A DNA stretch of 64,000 nucleotides from NCBI RefSeq assembly GCF_902832885.1, contig NZ_CADFDK010000003.1, positions 620,001 through 684,000 on the forward strand, in the 5' to 3' direction. Below are positions 26,138 through 34,577 of the stretch, piece by piece (position 1 is the stretch's first letter; each line of letters opens with the position of its first letter). Source of the stretch: Burkholderia seminalis DSM 23518 (GTDB taxonomy: Bacteria; Pseudomonadota; Gammaproteobacteria; Burkholderiales; Burkholderiaceae). The notes beneath the pieces were generated by a model. That model had not been told where the DNA came from, did no database searches, and was given only the letters and a program-made list of their open reading frames with translations. A program made the position numbers and the translations under genes.

Positions 26138-28177
26138 ATGATCCGCCGCATGAACAAAACCGCCCCCTCTTCCTGGTCCGCGCTCGACACCGCGATCGCC
26201 CGTGGACGCGATGCGCTCGCGCGCCTTCAGCAGCCCGACGGCAGCTGGTGTTTCGAACTCGAATCCGACGCGACGATCACCGCGGAATACATCCTGATGA
26301 TGCATTTCATGGACAAGATCGACGACGACCGCCAGGAGAGGATGGCGCGTTACCTGCGCGCGAACCAGCGGCTCGACACGCATGGCGCCTGGGCACTGTA
26401 CGTCGACGGCGCGCCGGACGTGTCGTGCAGCGTGAAGGCGTATTTCGCGCTGAAGGCGGCCGGCGACAGCGAACACGCACCGCACATGATCCGTGCGCGC
26501 GAGGCGATCCTGACGCTCGGCGGCGCGGCGCGCGCGAACGTGTTCACGCGCATCCTGCTCGCGACGTTCGGCCAGGTGCCGTGGCGCGCGGCGCCGTTCA
26601 TGCCGATCGAATTCGTGCTGTTCCCGAAGTGGGTGCCGATCTCGATGTACAAGGTCGCGTACTGGGCGCGCACGACGATGGTGCCGCTGCTCGTGCTGTG
26701 CTCGCTGAAGGCCCGCGCGCGCAATCCGCGCAACATCTCGATCCGCGAGCTGTTCGTCACGCCGCCGGACGAGGAGCGCCGGTACTTCCCGCCCGCGAGC
26801 GGCATGCGCAAGGTATTCCTCGCGCTCGACCGCACGGTCCGCCATGTCGAGCCGCTGATGCCGAAGCGCCTGCGGCAGCGCGCGATCCGGCACGCGGAAG
26901 CCTGGTGCGCGGAACGGATGAACGGCGAGGACGGGCTCGGCGGCATCTTCCCGCCGATCGTGTACAGCTACCAGATGATGCAGGTGCTCGGCTACCCGGA
27001 CGACCATCCGCTGCGGCGCGATTGCGAACACGCGCTGGAAAAGCTGCTGGTCACGCGGCCGGACGGCAGCATGTATTGCCAGCCGTGCCTGTCGCCGGTG
27101 TGGGACACCGCGTGGAGCACGATGGCGCTCGAACAGGCACGCGGCGTCGCCGTGCCGGACGCCGGCGAGACGGCGTCGGGCGCGCTGCGCGAACTCGACG
27201 CACGCATCGCACGCGCGTACGACTGGCTGGCCGAGCGTCAGGTCGACGACCTGCGCGGCGACTGGATCGAGAACGCGCCGGCCGATGTCGAACCGGGCGG
27301 CTGGGCATTCCAGTACGCGAACCCGTACTACCCCGACATCGACGACACGGCGGTCGTCACCGCGATGCTCGATCGCCGCGGCCGCACGCACCGCAACGCG
27401 GACGGCACGAACCCGCACGCGCCGCGCGTCGCACGCGCGCTCGACTGGATGCGCGGGCTGCAATCGCGCAACGGCGGCTTCGCGGCATTCGACGCCGACT
27501 GCGACCGCATGTACCTGAACGCGATCCCGTTCGCCGATCACGGCGCGCTGCTCGATCCGCCGACCGAGGACGTGTCGGGCCGCGTGCTGCTGTGCTTCGG
27601 CGTGACGAACCGCCCGGAAGAACGCGCGTCGCGCGCGCGCTGCATCGACTACGTGAAGCGCACGCAGCAACCCGACGGCAGCTGGTGGGGCCGCTGGGGC
27701 ACGAACTACATCTACGGCACGTGGAGCGTGCTGGCCGGCCTCGCGCTCGCCGGCGAGGACAAGTCGCAGCCGTATATCGCACGCGCGATCGACTGGCTGC
27801 GCGCCCGGCAGCATGCGGACGGCGGCTGGGGCGAGACCAACGACAGCTATCTCGACCCGAAGCTGGGCGGCACGAACGGCGGCGAAAGCACGTCGAACTT
27901 CACCGCGTGGGCGCTGCTCGCGCAGATGGCGTTCGGCGACCACGAATCCGATTCGGTGAAACGCGGCATCGCGTACCTGCTGTCGGTGCAACAGGACGAC
28001 GGCTTCTGGTGGCACCGCTCGCACAATGCGCCGGGTTTCCCGCGCATCTTCTACCTGAAGTATCACGGCTATACCGCGTACTTCCCGCTGTGGGCCCTCG
28101 CGCGTTACCGGCGGCTGGCGGGCGCCGCCGCCCCGGCTCGCGCCGCGGCGGAAGCCACCGACACGGCAATCGCTTGA
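26138..28177 (+). CDS. shc: Squalene-hopene cyclase
   Basis: A 679-residue squalene-hopene cyclase, normal for the family, which folds squalene into the pentacyclic hopene or diplopterol, the base of hopanoid lipids that stiffen bacterial outer membranes. The catalytic acid motif DIDDTA is at residues 400-405 and several QW repeats are present (QQPDGSWCFELE at 31-42, QQPDGSWWGRWG near 508-519, QHADGGWGETND near 560-571, QQDDGFWWHRSH near 619-630). A second possible start lies at 26150 (MNKTAPSS). Known work in B. cenocepacia links shc to resistance to polymyxins, acid and detergents. It is a single gene here; other hopanoid genes (hpn) are not adjacent. Confidence 0.95.
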   Translation: MIRRMNKTAPSSWSALDTAIARGRDALARLQQPDGSWCFELESDATITAEYILMMHFMDKIDDDRQERMARYLRANQRLDTHGAWALYVDGAPDVSCSVKAYFALKAAGDSEHAPHMIRAREAILTLGGAARANVFTRILLATFGQVPWRAAPFMPIEFVLFPKWVPISMYKVAYWARTTMVPLLVLCSLKARARNPRNISIRELFVTPPDEERRYFPPASGMRKVFLALDRTVRHVEPLMPKRLRQRAIRHAEAWCAERMNGEDGLGGIFPPIVYSYQMMQVLGYPDDHPLRRDCEHALEKLLVTRPDGSMYCQPCLSPVWDTAWSTMALEQARGVAVPDAGETASGALRELDARIARAYDWLAERQVDDLRGDWIENAPADVEPGGWAFQYANPYYPDIDDTAVVTAMLDRRGRTHRNADGTNPHAPRVARALDWMRGLQSRNGGFAAFDADCDRMYLNAIPFADHGALLDPPTEDVSGRVLLCFGVTNRPEERASRARCIDYVKRTQQPDGSWWGRWGTNYIYGTWSVLAGLALAGEDKSQPYIARAIDWLRARQHADGGWGETNDSYLDPKLGGTNGGESTSNFTAWALLAQMAFGDHESDSVKRGIAYLLSVQQDDGFWWHRSHNAPGFPRIFYLKYHGYTAYFPLWALARYRRLAGAAAPARAAAEATDTAIA

Positions 28178-28226
28178 ACGATCACGCGCCGCAGTGCCCC
28201 GGGGTACCCGGCGCGGTCGTGACGGA

Positions 28227-29141
28227 TCATCCTCCGCCCTGCTCCCGCATCCTGACGAACGCGTCGCGCAGATCCGCGCAGAACGCGTCGCCGACCATCG
28301 ACAGCGGCTGCGACGCAGACGTCACCAGATAGAAGTGATCGGGCACGGCCGGCTCGAACGGCTTGACCGCCACGCGCCGGCCCGCGTACGCGGCCGTCAC
28401 CGGATCGATCAGCGCGACGCCCGCGCCGTTCGCGACGAACGCGACGATCGTCTGCGACAGTTGCGCCTCGATCGACAGCACGCGCGGCACGCCGGCCTCG
28501 ACGAACACGCGGTCGATCGCGCTGCGCGCCTCGAAGCTCGGCGGAAACGAGATGAACGATTCGTCGCGCAGGTCGGCCGGCTGCACGATGCGCTTGCGCG
28601 CGAGCCGGTGCCCGCGCGGCACGATGCAGCACATCGCGCTTTCCGCGAGCCGCTCGCCGCGCACGGCCGGATGCGGGACGGGTTCGGCGATCAGCCCGAC
28701 ATCGCACTGCCCTGACGCGACCTTGTCGACGACGGTGGATGCGCTGTGCGCGAGCAGCGTGATGTCGACGCCCGGATGCGCATGCGAGAAACGCGTGACG
28801 AGCGCCGGCAGCAGGTCGAGCGCGACGGCCGGCGAGCCCGCCACGCGCAGCGTGCCGCGCCGCATCGCGCGGATCTGTTCGGCGGCCTGCGCGACGCGAT
28901 CGAGCCCGACGAACGCGCGCTCGACCTCCTCGTACAGCACGCGCGCCTGCGCGGTCGGCGTGAACCGCCCCTGCTGCCGCTCGAACAACACGAAGCCGAT
29001 CCGGTCCTCGAGATCGGCGATCAGCCGGCTCACGGCCGGCTGCGAGATATGGAGATCGCGTGCGGCGCGCGTGACGGTATGGCGCTGCATCACCGCACGG
29101 AACGCTTCGATCTGACGGATTCTCAGCGATGGCATGGTCAT
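28227..29141 (-). CDS. LysR-family regulator of the adjacent dehydrogenase operon
   Basis: A 304-residue LysR-type regulator: HTH at about residues 4-64 (SLRIRQIEAFRAVMQRHTVTRAA, then SQPAVSRLIADLEDRIG), then an effector domain. The MPSLRIRQIEAFRAVM opening resembles regulators of amino acid and opine catabolism (NocR/OccR-like branch). It is divergent from the flavoprotein operon at 29291 across 149 bp. A sequence of the T-N11-A type with dyad ATAA-N7-TTAT lies at 29140-29154, overlapping its own start, so autorepression plus activation of the operon is likely. Confidence 0.87.
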   Translation of the reverse strand: MTMPSLRIRQIEAFRAVMQRHTVTRAARDLHISQPAVSRLIADLEDRIGFVLFERQQGRFTPTAQARVLYEEVERAFVGLDRVAQAAEQIRAMRRGTLRVAGSPAVALDLLPALVTRFSHAHPGVDITLLAHSASTVVDKVASGQCDVGLIAEPVPHPAVRGERLAESAMCCIVPRGHRLARKRIVQPADLRDESFISFPPSFEARSAIDRVFVEAGVPRVLSIEAQLSQTIVAFVANGAGVALIDPVTAAYAGRRVAVKPFEPAVPDHFYLVTSASQPLSMVGDAFCADLRDAFVRMREQGGG

Positions 29142-29290
29142 AACACTGGATTATGGAGCATTGATCAAGCTGTATTGGACAGTGCATTTTGCCTGCCCGA
29201 ACATCGGTTCCACAACGTATTGAACGTAGGGAGCCGCACCGTCATGGGATATAACACGGAACCGTCTTGCCCACGACACCGGAGCCGCGC

Positions 29291-30415
29291 ATGACCGTGC
29301 GCCGCTTCGACGTCGTGGTGGCCGGCGGCGGCCTCGTCGGCATGGCCATCGCGTGGGGCGTCGCGCGTCTCGGCAAGCGCGTCGCGGTCTGCGACGGCGA
29401 CGACATCGCGTTTCGCGCGTCGCGCGGCAATTTCGGGCTCGTGTGGGTACAGGGCAAAGGCAGCCGTTGCCTGCCGTATGCGCGCTGGTCGCGCGAATCG
29501 TCCGAGCGCTGGCACGCGTTCGCCGCGCAGTTGCAGCGCGCAACGGGCGTGAACTGCGGTTTCGAACGCCCTGGCGGCATCGAGCTGTTCGAGCATCGCG
29601 CCGAGCTCGACAGCGCAACGGCTCTGCTCGAATCGCTGCACCGGCAGGAAGCGGCGCTGTCGTACGAAGTGCTCGATCCGGCGGCGCTGCGCCGGCGCAT
29701 CCCGTCGGCATCGCGAGCGCTGGCCGGCGCGCTGTGGTCGCCGAACGACGGCCACGCGAATCCGCTCTACACGCTGCGCGCGATGCTGCAGGCATTCCAG
29801 CAGTGCGGCGGCGTCTATCTGCCGCGCAGCGAAGTCACCGAGATCCGCCCGCGCGCCGGGCGTTTCGAGATCGACACGCGCGACGCGCGGCTCGACGCCG
29901 GGCGCGTGGTGCTCGCGGCCGGCCTCGACAATGCACGGCTCGCGCCGATGGTCGACCTGCTCGCGCCGATCGCGCCGTTGCGCGGCCAGATCATGGTCAC
30001 CGAGCGCCTCGCCCCGTTTCTCGACTACCCGACGCTCGTCGTCCGTCAAACGCCGGAAGGCACGGTGCTGCTCGGTGACTCGGCCGAAGACGTCGGCTTC
30101 GACGACGGCCAGACGCGCCCCGCGATGGTCGACATCGCACGCCGCGCGCGCACCGCGTTCCCGGCGCTCGTGCATGCGCGCATCGTGCGCGCGTGGGGCG
30201 CGCTGCGCATCATGACGCCCGACGGGCTGCCCGTCTACGAGGCGTCGGCCACGCATCCCGGCGCGTTCATCGCGATCTGCCACAGCGGCGTGACGCTCGC
30301 GGCGGCCCACGCCGATCTCGTCGCGCCGTGGATCGCGGGCGGCGCCGCGCCGGCCGACCTGTCCGCCTTTACCACCGCGCGCTTCGCCGCGCCCACGGAA
30401 GTCCGGCATGTTTGA
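29291..30415 (+). CDS. FAD-dependent oxidoreductase, DadA/opine-oxidase beta-subunit-like
   Basis: A 374-residue flavoprotein of the glycine/D-amino-acid oxidase (DAO) family. The dinucleotide fold FDVVVAGGGLVGMAIAWGVARL is at residues 6-27 and the C-terminal FAD cap contains HSGVTLAAAHADLVAPWI (about 334-351). It resembles the catalytic subunit of multi-subunit D-hydroxyproline dehydrogenases and octopine/nopaline oxidases: it oxidises a secondary or D-amine to an imine, passing electrons to the two partners encoded next. GGAG is six nucleotides before the ATG. The last eight nucleotides overlap the next gene. Confidence 0.78.
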   Translation: MTVRRFDVVVAGGGLVGMAIAWGVARLGKRVAVCDGDDIAFRASRGNFGLVWVQGKGSRCLPYARWSRESSERWHAFAAQLQRATGVNCGFERPGGIELFEHRAELDSATALLESLHRQEAALSYEVLDPAALRRRIPSASRALAGALWSPNDGHANPLYTLRAMLQAFQQCGGVYLPRSEVTEIRPRAGRFEIDTRDARLDAGRVVLAAGLDNARLAPMVDLLAPIAPLRGQIMVTERLAPFLDYPTLVVRQTPEGTVLLGDSAEDVGFDDGQTRPAMVDIARRARTAFPALVHARIVRAWGALRIMTPDGLPVYEASATHPGAFIAICHSGVTLAAAHADLVAPWIAGGAAPADLSAFTTARFAAPTEVRHV

Positions 30416-30707
30416 ATCCCTCATTCCCGCCGCCGCGACGGTCGAACGCGTGCGCATCCATATCGACGGCACGCCGCACGAGGTGCCTGCGCACTACAGC
30501 GTCGCGGCCGCGCTGCTCGCCACCGGTCCGGCCGCGTGCCGCGCGAGCGCCGTGAGCGGCGCGCCGCGCGGCCCGTTTTGCATGATGGGCGTGTGCTTCG
30601 ACTGTCTCGTCGAAGTCGATGGCGTACCCAACGTGCAAGGCTGCATGACACCCGTTTCCGACGGCATGCAGGTGCGCGCGATGCAAGGCAAGGCGAGGCT
30701 CGCATGA
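30408..30707 (+). CDS. Small [2Fe-2S] subunit (HcnA/gamma-subunit-like)
   Basis: A 99-residue ferredoxin-like protein. Cysteines at 58, 63, 66 and 79 (C-x4-C-x2-C-x12-C) give a plant-type [2Fe-2S] site, within CMMGVCFDCLVEVDG. It corresponds to the small subunit of hydrogen-cyanide-synthase-like and D-hydroxyproline/opine dehydrogenase complexes. It overlaps the upstream flavoprotein gene by eight nucleotides and the next gene by an ATGA, so three subunits are made together. It relays electrons between the flavins; this is known of the family and inferred here. Confidence 0.85.
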   Translation: MFESLIPAAATVERVRIHIDGTPHEVPAHYSVAAALLATGPAACRASAVSGAPRGPFCMMGVCFDCLVEVDGVPNVQGCMTPVSDGMQVRAMQGKARLA

Positions 30708-32140
30708 CGCGCCGCCAGTGCGACCTGCTGATCGTCGGCGCCGGGCCGGCCGGGATGGCGGCGGCTGCCGCCGCGCGCTCGGCCGGACTGTCGGTCGTCG
30801 TCGCGGACGAAGGCCGCGCGCCCGGCGGCCAGATCTACCGCAACGTGGCCGATGCGCCGGCGCCGCTCGCGCAATGGCTCGGCACCGACTACACGGCCGG
30901 CCGGCCGCTCGTCGACGACCTGCTCGCGAGCGGCGCGCACTACCTGCCGCGCAGCGTCGTCTGGCAGGTCGCGTTCGAGCCTGAACCCGTCGCGATGCTC
31001 ACGCAAGGCGGCCCGTCCGGCGGCACGCTCGAAGTCGGCGCGCGCGCCGTGCTGATCGCGACCGGCGCGCAGGAGCGTCCGTGGCCGGTGCGCGGCTGGA
31101 CGCTGCCCGGCGTGATGGGCGTCGGCGCCGCGCAGACGCTGCTGAAATCGTCGGGCCTCGCGCCGTCGGCCGACGCCGTGCTCGCGGGCAGCGGCCCGCT
31201 GCTGTGGCTGTTCGCCGCGCAATTGCTGAATGCGGGGCGGCGCGTGCGTGCGCTGATCGACACGACACCGCGCGACGCCTGGCGTCGTGCGCTCCCGCAT
31301 GCGCTGCCGGCGCTGCGCGGCGCCGACTATCTGCTCAAGGGCTGGCGCATGCTGCGCGCGATACGCCACGCCGGGATTCCCGTCTATCGCGGTGCGACCG
31401 ATATCGGCATCGACGGCGACGAGCGCGCCGAACGCATTCGCTTTCGCGATGCTCGAGGCGTCGTGCACATGCTCGACACGTCGCTCGTGCTGCTGCATCA
31501 GGGCGTCGTTCCGTCGACGCAGCTCGCGCGCGCGCTCGGGTGCGCACACGAATGGGACGAACGGTCGGCATGCTGGCGGCCGCAATGCGACGCGCGCGGC
31601 CGCAGCAGCGTGCCGCACGTCTGGATCGCGGGCGACGGCGCGGGCATCGGCGGCGCGCGAGCGGCGGCACTCGCCGGCGAAGTGGCGGCGCTCGGCATCG
31701 CCGCGGAACTCGGCACGCTCGACGCGCAGCGGCAGGCCGCACGCGAGCGCCCGGTACTGCGCGCGCTGCATCGTCATCTCGCGGTGCGCCCGCTGCTCGA
31801 TGCGCTGTACACACCGCCCGCCGCGCTGCGCCGCCCCGACGACGATACGATCGTGTGCCGCTGCGAGGAGATCACGGCCGGCGAGATCCGCCAGCTCGCC
31901 GCGCTTGGTTGCCAGGGACCGAACCAGATGAAGGCATTCACGCGCTGCGGCATGGGCCCGTGCCAGGGCCGCTGGTGCGGCACGACGGTCGGCGAGCTGA
32001 TCGCCGAGGTGCAGCGGCGCAGCGTCGGCGACGTCGGTTACTACCGGATCCGCGCGCCGATCAAGCCCGTCACCGTCGGCGAGATGGCCGACGCCCTCGA
32101 ACTGTCGAACGATTTCCAGCGCGGCGATTTCCCAAGCTGA
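30704..32140 (+). CDS. FAD/NAD(P)-binding oxidoreductase subunit with BFD-like [2Fe-2S] C-terminus
   Basis: A 478-residue flavoprotein of the HcnB/OoxA type. The N-terminal Rossmann motif CDLLIVGAGPAGMAAAAA is at residues 5-22, a second nucleotide fold (ADAVLAGSGPLLWLF) near 160-174, and a C-terminal bacterioferritin-associated-ferredoxin-like domain holds C385, C387, C415 and C420 (CRCEEIT, CGMGPCQG). With the two preceding genes it completes a three-part dehydrogenase as known for D-hydroxyproline, octopine and nopaline. ATGA overlap with the small subunit gene. No hydroxyproline epimerase or downstream lyase is nearby, so the substrate remains open. Confidence 0.82.
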   Translation: MTRRQCDLLIVGAGPAGMAAAAAARSAGLSVVVADEGRAPGGQIYRNVADAPAPLAQWLGTDYTAGRPLVDDLLASGAHYLPRSVVWQVAFEPEPVAMLTQGGPSGGTLEVGARAVLIATGAQERPWPVRGWTLPGVMGVGAAQTLLKSSGLAPSADAVLAGSGPLLWLFAAQLLNAGRRVRALIDTTPRDAWRRALPHALPALRGADYLLKGWRMLRAIRHAGIPVYRGATDIGIDGDERAERIRFRDARGVVHMLDTSLVLLHQGVVPSTQLARALGCAHEWDERSACWRPQCDARGRSSVPHVWIAGDGAGIGGARAAALAGEVAALGIAAELGTLDAQRQAARERPVLRALHRHLAVRPLLDALYTPPAALRRPDDDTIVCRCEEITAGEIRQLAALGCQGPNQMKAFTRCGMGPCQGRWCGTTVGELIAEVQRRSVGDVGYYRIRAPIKPVTVGEMADALELSNDFQRGDFPS

Positions 32141-32180
32141 TGCGCATGCCTACTCTTCCTTACACGAACGGAGCCTGACC

Positions 32181-32963
32181 ATGAAGACGCGCCTCACGAT
32201 TCTCCTTTCCGCCGCCGCGATGGCCTTCGCGTCGCTGGCGTCGGCGAAGGAATGGACGACCATCCGCATCGGTGTCGACCCGACCTACCCGCCGTTCGAA
32301 TCGACCGCGACCGACGGCAGCGTGCAAGGCTTCGACATCGATCTCGGCAACGCGCTGTGCGCGAAGCTGAAGGCGAAATGCGTGTGGGTGTCGAGCAGTT
32401 TCGACGGGCTGATTCCGGGGCTGCAGGCGCGCAAGTTCGACGTGATCCTGTCGTCGATGGCCGCGACCGAACAGCGGCGCCAGCAGATCGACTTCACCGA
32501 CCGCCTGTACCGCAACCAGACGCGGCTGATCGCGCGCACCGGCTCGGGGCTATTGCCGGACGCGGCGAAGCTCGCCGGCAAGCGCGTCGCGGTCGAACAG
32601 GGCACGATCCAGGAAACCTATGCGCGAGAGAAGTGGGCGGCCGCGAAGGTCGAGGTCGTCCCGTATCCGAGCTACGACCAGGCGTATGCGGACCTCGTCA
32701 CCGGGCGCGTCGACGGCGTGCTGATGGATGCCGTGCAAGGCCAGCTCGGGTTCCTGTCGACGCCGCGCGGCAAGGGCTTCTCGTTCGCCGGCGGCGTCGT
32801 GTACGACCCGAAGATCATGGGCAACGGCGACGCGGCCGGCGTGCGCAAGGCCGACGGCGACCTGCGCGACGCACTCAATCGCGCGATCGCGCAGATCCGC
32901 AGCGACGGCACCTACAACACGATCCAGTCGAAGTATTTCGATTTCGACCTGTACGGAAATTGA
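32181..32963 (+). CDS. ABC transporter substrate-binding protein, cationic amino acid/opine type
   Basis: A 260-residue periplasmic binding protein of the HisJ/ArtJ/LAO family. A Sec signal peptide of about 22 residues ends at ASLASA before KEWTTIRIGV. The family signature VQGFDIDLGNALCAKLKAKC (about 49-68) and DGLIPGLQARKFDVILSSM follow. Close relatives bind lysine, arginine, ornithine, histidine, octopine or nopaline, which suits the opine-type dehydrogenase encoded 40 bp upstream. No permease or ATPase gene follows; the protein must borrow an ABC complex encoded elsewhere, or the cluster is a remnant. Confidence 0.88.
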   Translation: MKTRLTILLSAAAMAFASLASAKEWTTIRIGVDPTYPPFESTATDGSVQGFDIDLGNALCAKLKAKCVWVSSSFDGLIPGLQARKFDVILSSMAATEQRRQQIDFTDRLYRNQTRLIARTGSGLLPDAAKLAGKRVAVEQGTIQETYAREKWAAAKVEVVPYPSYDQAYADLVTGRVDGVLMDAVQGQLGFLSTPRGKGFSFAGGVVYDPKIMGNGDAAGVRKADGDLRDALNRAIAQIRSDGTYNTIQSKYFDFDLYGN

Positions 32964-33082
32964 CGAGGCGCGCCGGCGGCGCCGCGCATGCGACGCCTGA
33001 CGCGCGATCGGCGGCATGTCGTCGAGGCTCGCACGCCTCCCCGGGTTTGAAGGAAAATTGCATCCGGCCAGGTTGCACGAAT

Positions 33083-33129
33083 AAGTCCACCAGGGACATA
33101 ATTACAAACACTTGAGTCCCCGAAGGTCT
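33083..33129 (+). promoter_or_regulatory. Two-part conserved block, LysR operator copy 1
   Basis: Begins with AAGTC (33083-33087) and ends with ACACTTGAGTCCC plus GGTCT (33108-33129), just before the start of the LysR gene at 33133. The same block with identical 38-nt phasing occurs at 35649-35695. The right half matches at 19 of 22 positions between copies and the left half at AAGTC, GAC and AATT. Two boxes about 25 bp apart fit the recognition/activation site pair of LysR proteins. Confidence 0.65.
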
Positions 33130-33132
33130 TAT

Positions 33133-34044
33133 ATGCTCGACATCCGCCAGCTTCAGTATTTCATCGCGGTCGCGGAAGAAGAACACGTCGGCCGCGCGGC
33201 CGAGCGCCTGCACATTTCGCAATCGCCGCTCAGCCGCCAGATCGCGCAGCTCGAGGAAAAGCTCGGCCTGACGCTGTTCGAACGCAGCCAGCAGCGCATT
33301 CGTCTGACGCGCGACGGGCGCACGTTCCTCAGCGAAGCGCATGCGTTCCTGCGCCATGCGAACCGGCTCGAATCGCTCGCGCGCCGGCTCGGCCGCGGCG
33401 ACGAAGGCGGCCTGTGCATCGGTTACCTCGAAACGGCCACGCACTCGGGCGTGCTGCCGCGCGCGCTGAAGACGCTGCGCGCCGATCGTCCCGCCGTTCA
33501 TATCGCCTTGTACAACTATCAGTCCGCCGCGCAGCTCGAAGGCTTGCGCGAGCGCAGCCTCGACATCGCGCTCGTCACCGAGCCGCCCGCGCCCGACGAT
33601 CCCGAACTCGATTCGGCGATGGTGCTGAACGATCCGATGCTGCTCGCGATGCCCGACGGGCACCCGCTCGTGAAGAAGAAGGCGCTCGTCGCCGGCGATC
33701 TCGCCGCCCAGGCGTGGATCGGCGTGACGCAGCAGGAAAGCGCGCCGCGTCACGGCGCGTTCGTCGCGGCCTGTGCAAAGGCCGGCTTCTCGCCGGACAT
33801 TTCGGTGGAAGCGACCGAGCCGCTCGCGGCGCTCGGCCTGGTTGCCGCCGGGCTCGGCGTGACGATGATCCAGCAGAGCCTGCGACACCAGGTACCGGAA
33901 GGCGTCGTGTTGCGCGAGCTGCCGTGGTTCAGCTACCGCACGCCGCTGTGGGCCGCGTGGCACAAGGTCAACCTGCGGCCGCTGGTCGGCATCTTCCGCG
34001 AGATCCTGACCGGCGAGGACGTCGTCGCGGCGGTTGAGAAATAA
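33133..34044 (+). CDS. LysR-family regulator of the aldo/keto reductase operon
   Basis: A 303-residue LysR-type regulator. HTH at residues 1-60 (MLDIRQLQYFIAVAEEEHVG, ISQSPLSRQIAQLEEKLG), then an effector domain of the BenM/CatR-like type (GYLETATHSGVLPRALK; GLGVTMIQQS). The start at 33133 opens with the classical first helix; the upstream codons from 33112 overlap the operator. A conserved block in front of this gene recurs before the aldo/keto reductase gene at 35597, which makes that convergent operon its probable regulon. The effector is unknown, presumably an aromatic, sugar or aldehyde compound. Confidence 0.9.
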   Translation: MLDIRQLQYFIAVAEEEHVGRAAERLHISQSPLSRQIAQLEEKLGLTLFERSQQRIRLTRDGRTFLSEAHAFLRHANRLESLARRLGRGDEGGLCIGYLETATHSGVLPRALKTLRADRPAVHIALYNYQSAAQLEGLRERSLDIALVTEPPAPDDPELDSAMVLNDPMLLAMPDGHPLVKKKALVAGDLAAQAWIGVTQQESAPRHGAFVAACAKAGFSPDISVEATEPLAALGLVAAGLGVTMIQQSLRHQVPEGVVLRELPWFSYRTPLWAAWHKVNLRPLVGIFREILTGEDVVAAVEK

Positions 34045-34143
34045 GACCGGCACCCCGCGCGCAGGTGGCGGGCGCGCACCTGCTTCGCATACCGAACGGC
34101 ATGGACGCGCCCCCGCCTTCACACACGATGCGACACACTGCCG

Positions 34144-34560
34144 TCAGTCCGCCGCGAACCGCTTCGCCAGTTCCTCGAGGCCGTCTTCGTAGATCCCGCG
34201 GAACAGCCGGATGGTTTCGTCGTCGGTCGCGCCGCGTGGCGTAAACGTGCCCGACCACTCGACGGTCGACGCGTTCGATCCGTTTTCGCGCACGCGCAGC
34301 GTGGCGCGATAGTTCACGACCGGGAACGGCGCTTCGAGGATCGCGTACGTGTAGCTGCGTGCCGCTTCGTCGAACGCGACCAGCCGCTCGACGATCGTCT
34401 CGCCGACCGGGTTCGCGAGACGCCTCACGCGCCCGCCTTCGCCCAGCTCGCTGGCAGGAATGTACGACAGCCAGTCGGGCAGCGACCCGAAGCCGCCGAT
34501 CAGTTGCCAGACGGTTTCGGCCGAAGCCGGGAGTTCGATGCTTGCATTTGCCTGTGCCAC
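34144..34560 (-). CDS. SRPBCC (START-like/polyketide cyclase) family protein
   Basis: A 138-residue helix-grip protein of the SRPBCC superfamily: the opening NASIELPASAETVWQLIGGF, then LPDWLSYIPAS, and the long C-terminal helix TIRLFRGIYEDGLEELAKRF form the expected ligand pocket. Relatives bind hydrophobic ligands or catalyse cyclisation and dehydration. GTG at 34560 is preferred, with GGGTGA upstream; a TTG at 34581 would overlap the aldo/keto reductase stop by four nucleotides. Either way it is translationally linked to that gene, so it likely handles the same substrate. Confidence 0.75.
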   Translation of the reverse strand: MAQANASIELPASAETVWQLIGGFGSLPDWLSYIPASELGEGGRVRRLANPVGETIVERLVAFDEAARSYTYAILEAPFPVVNYRATLRVRENGSNASTVEWSGTFTPRGATDDETIRLFRGIYEDGLEELAKRFAAD

Positions 34561-34577
34561 GTCATCACCCGTCAGGA

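Noticed and set aside
26081-28066. Long minus-strand open frame opposite shc
   Set aside because: Antisense shadow; the shc frame on the plus strand carries all family motifs.
34063-34085. GCAGGTG...CACCTGC inverted repeat between the LysR gene and the SRPBCC gene
   Set aside because: It could be a bidirectional terminator, but there is no T run and the arms are only seven bases; too weak to list as a feature.
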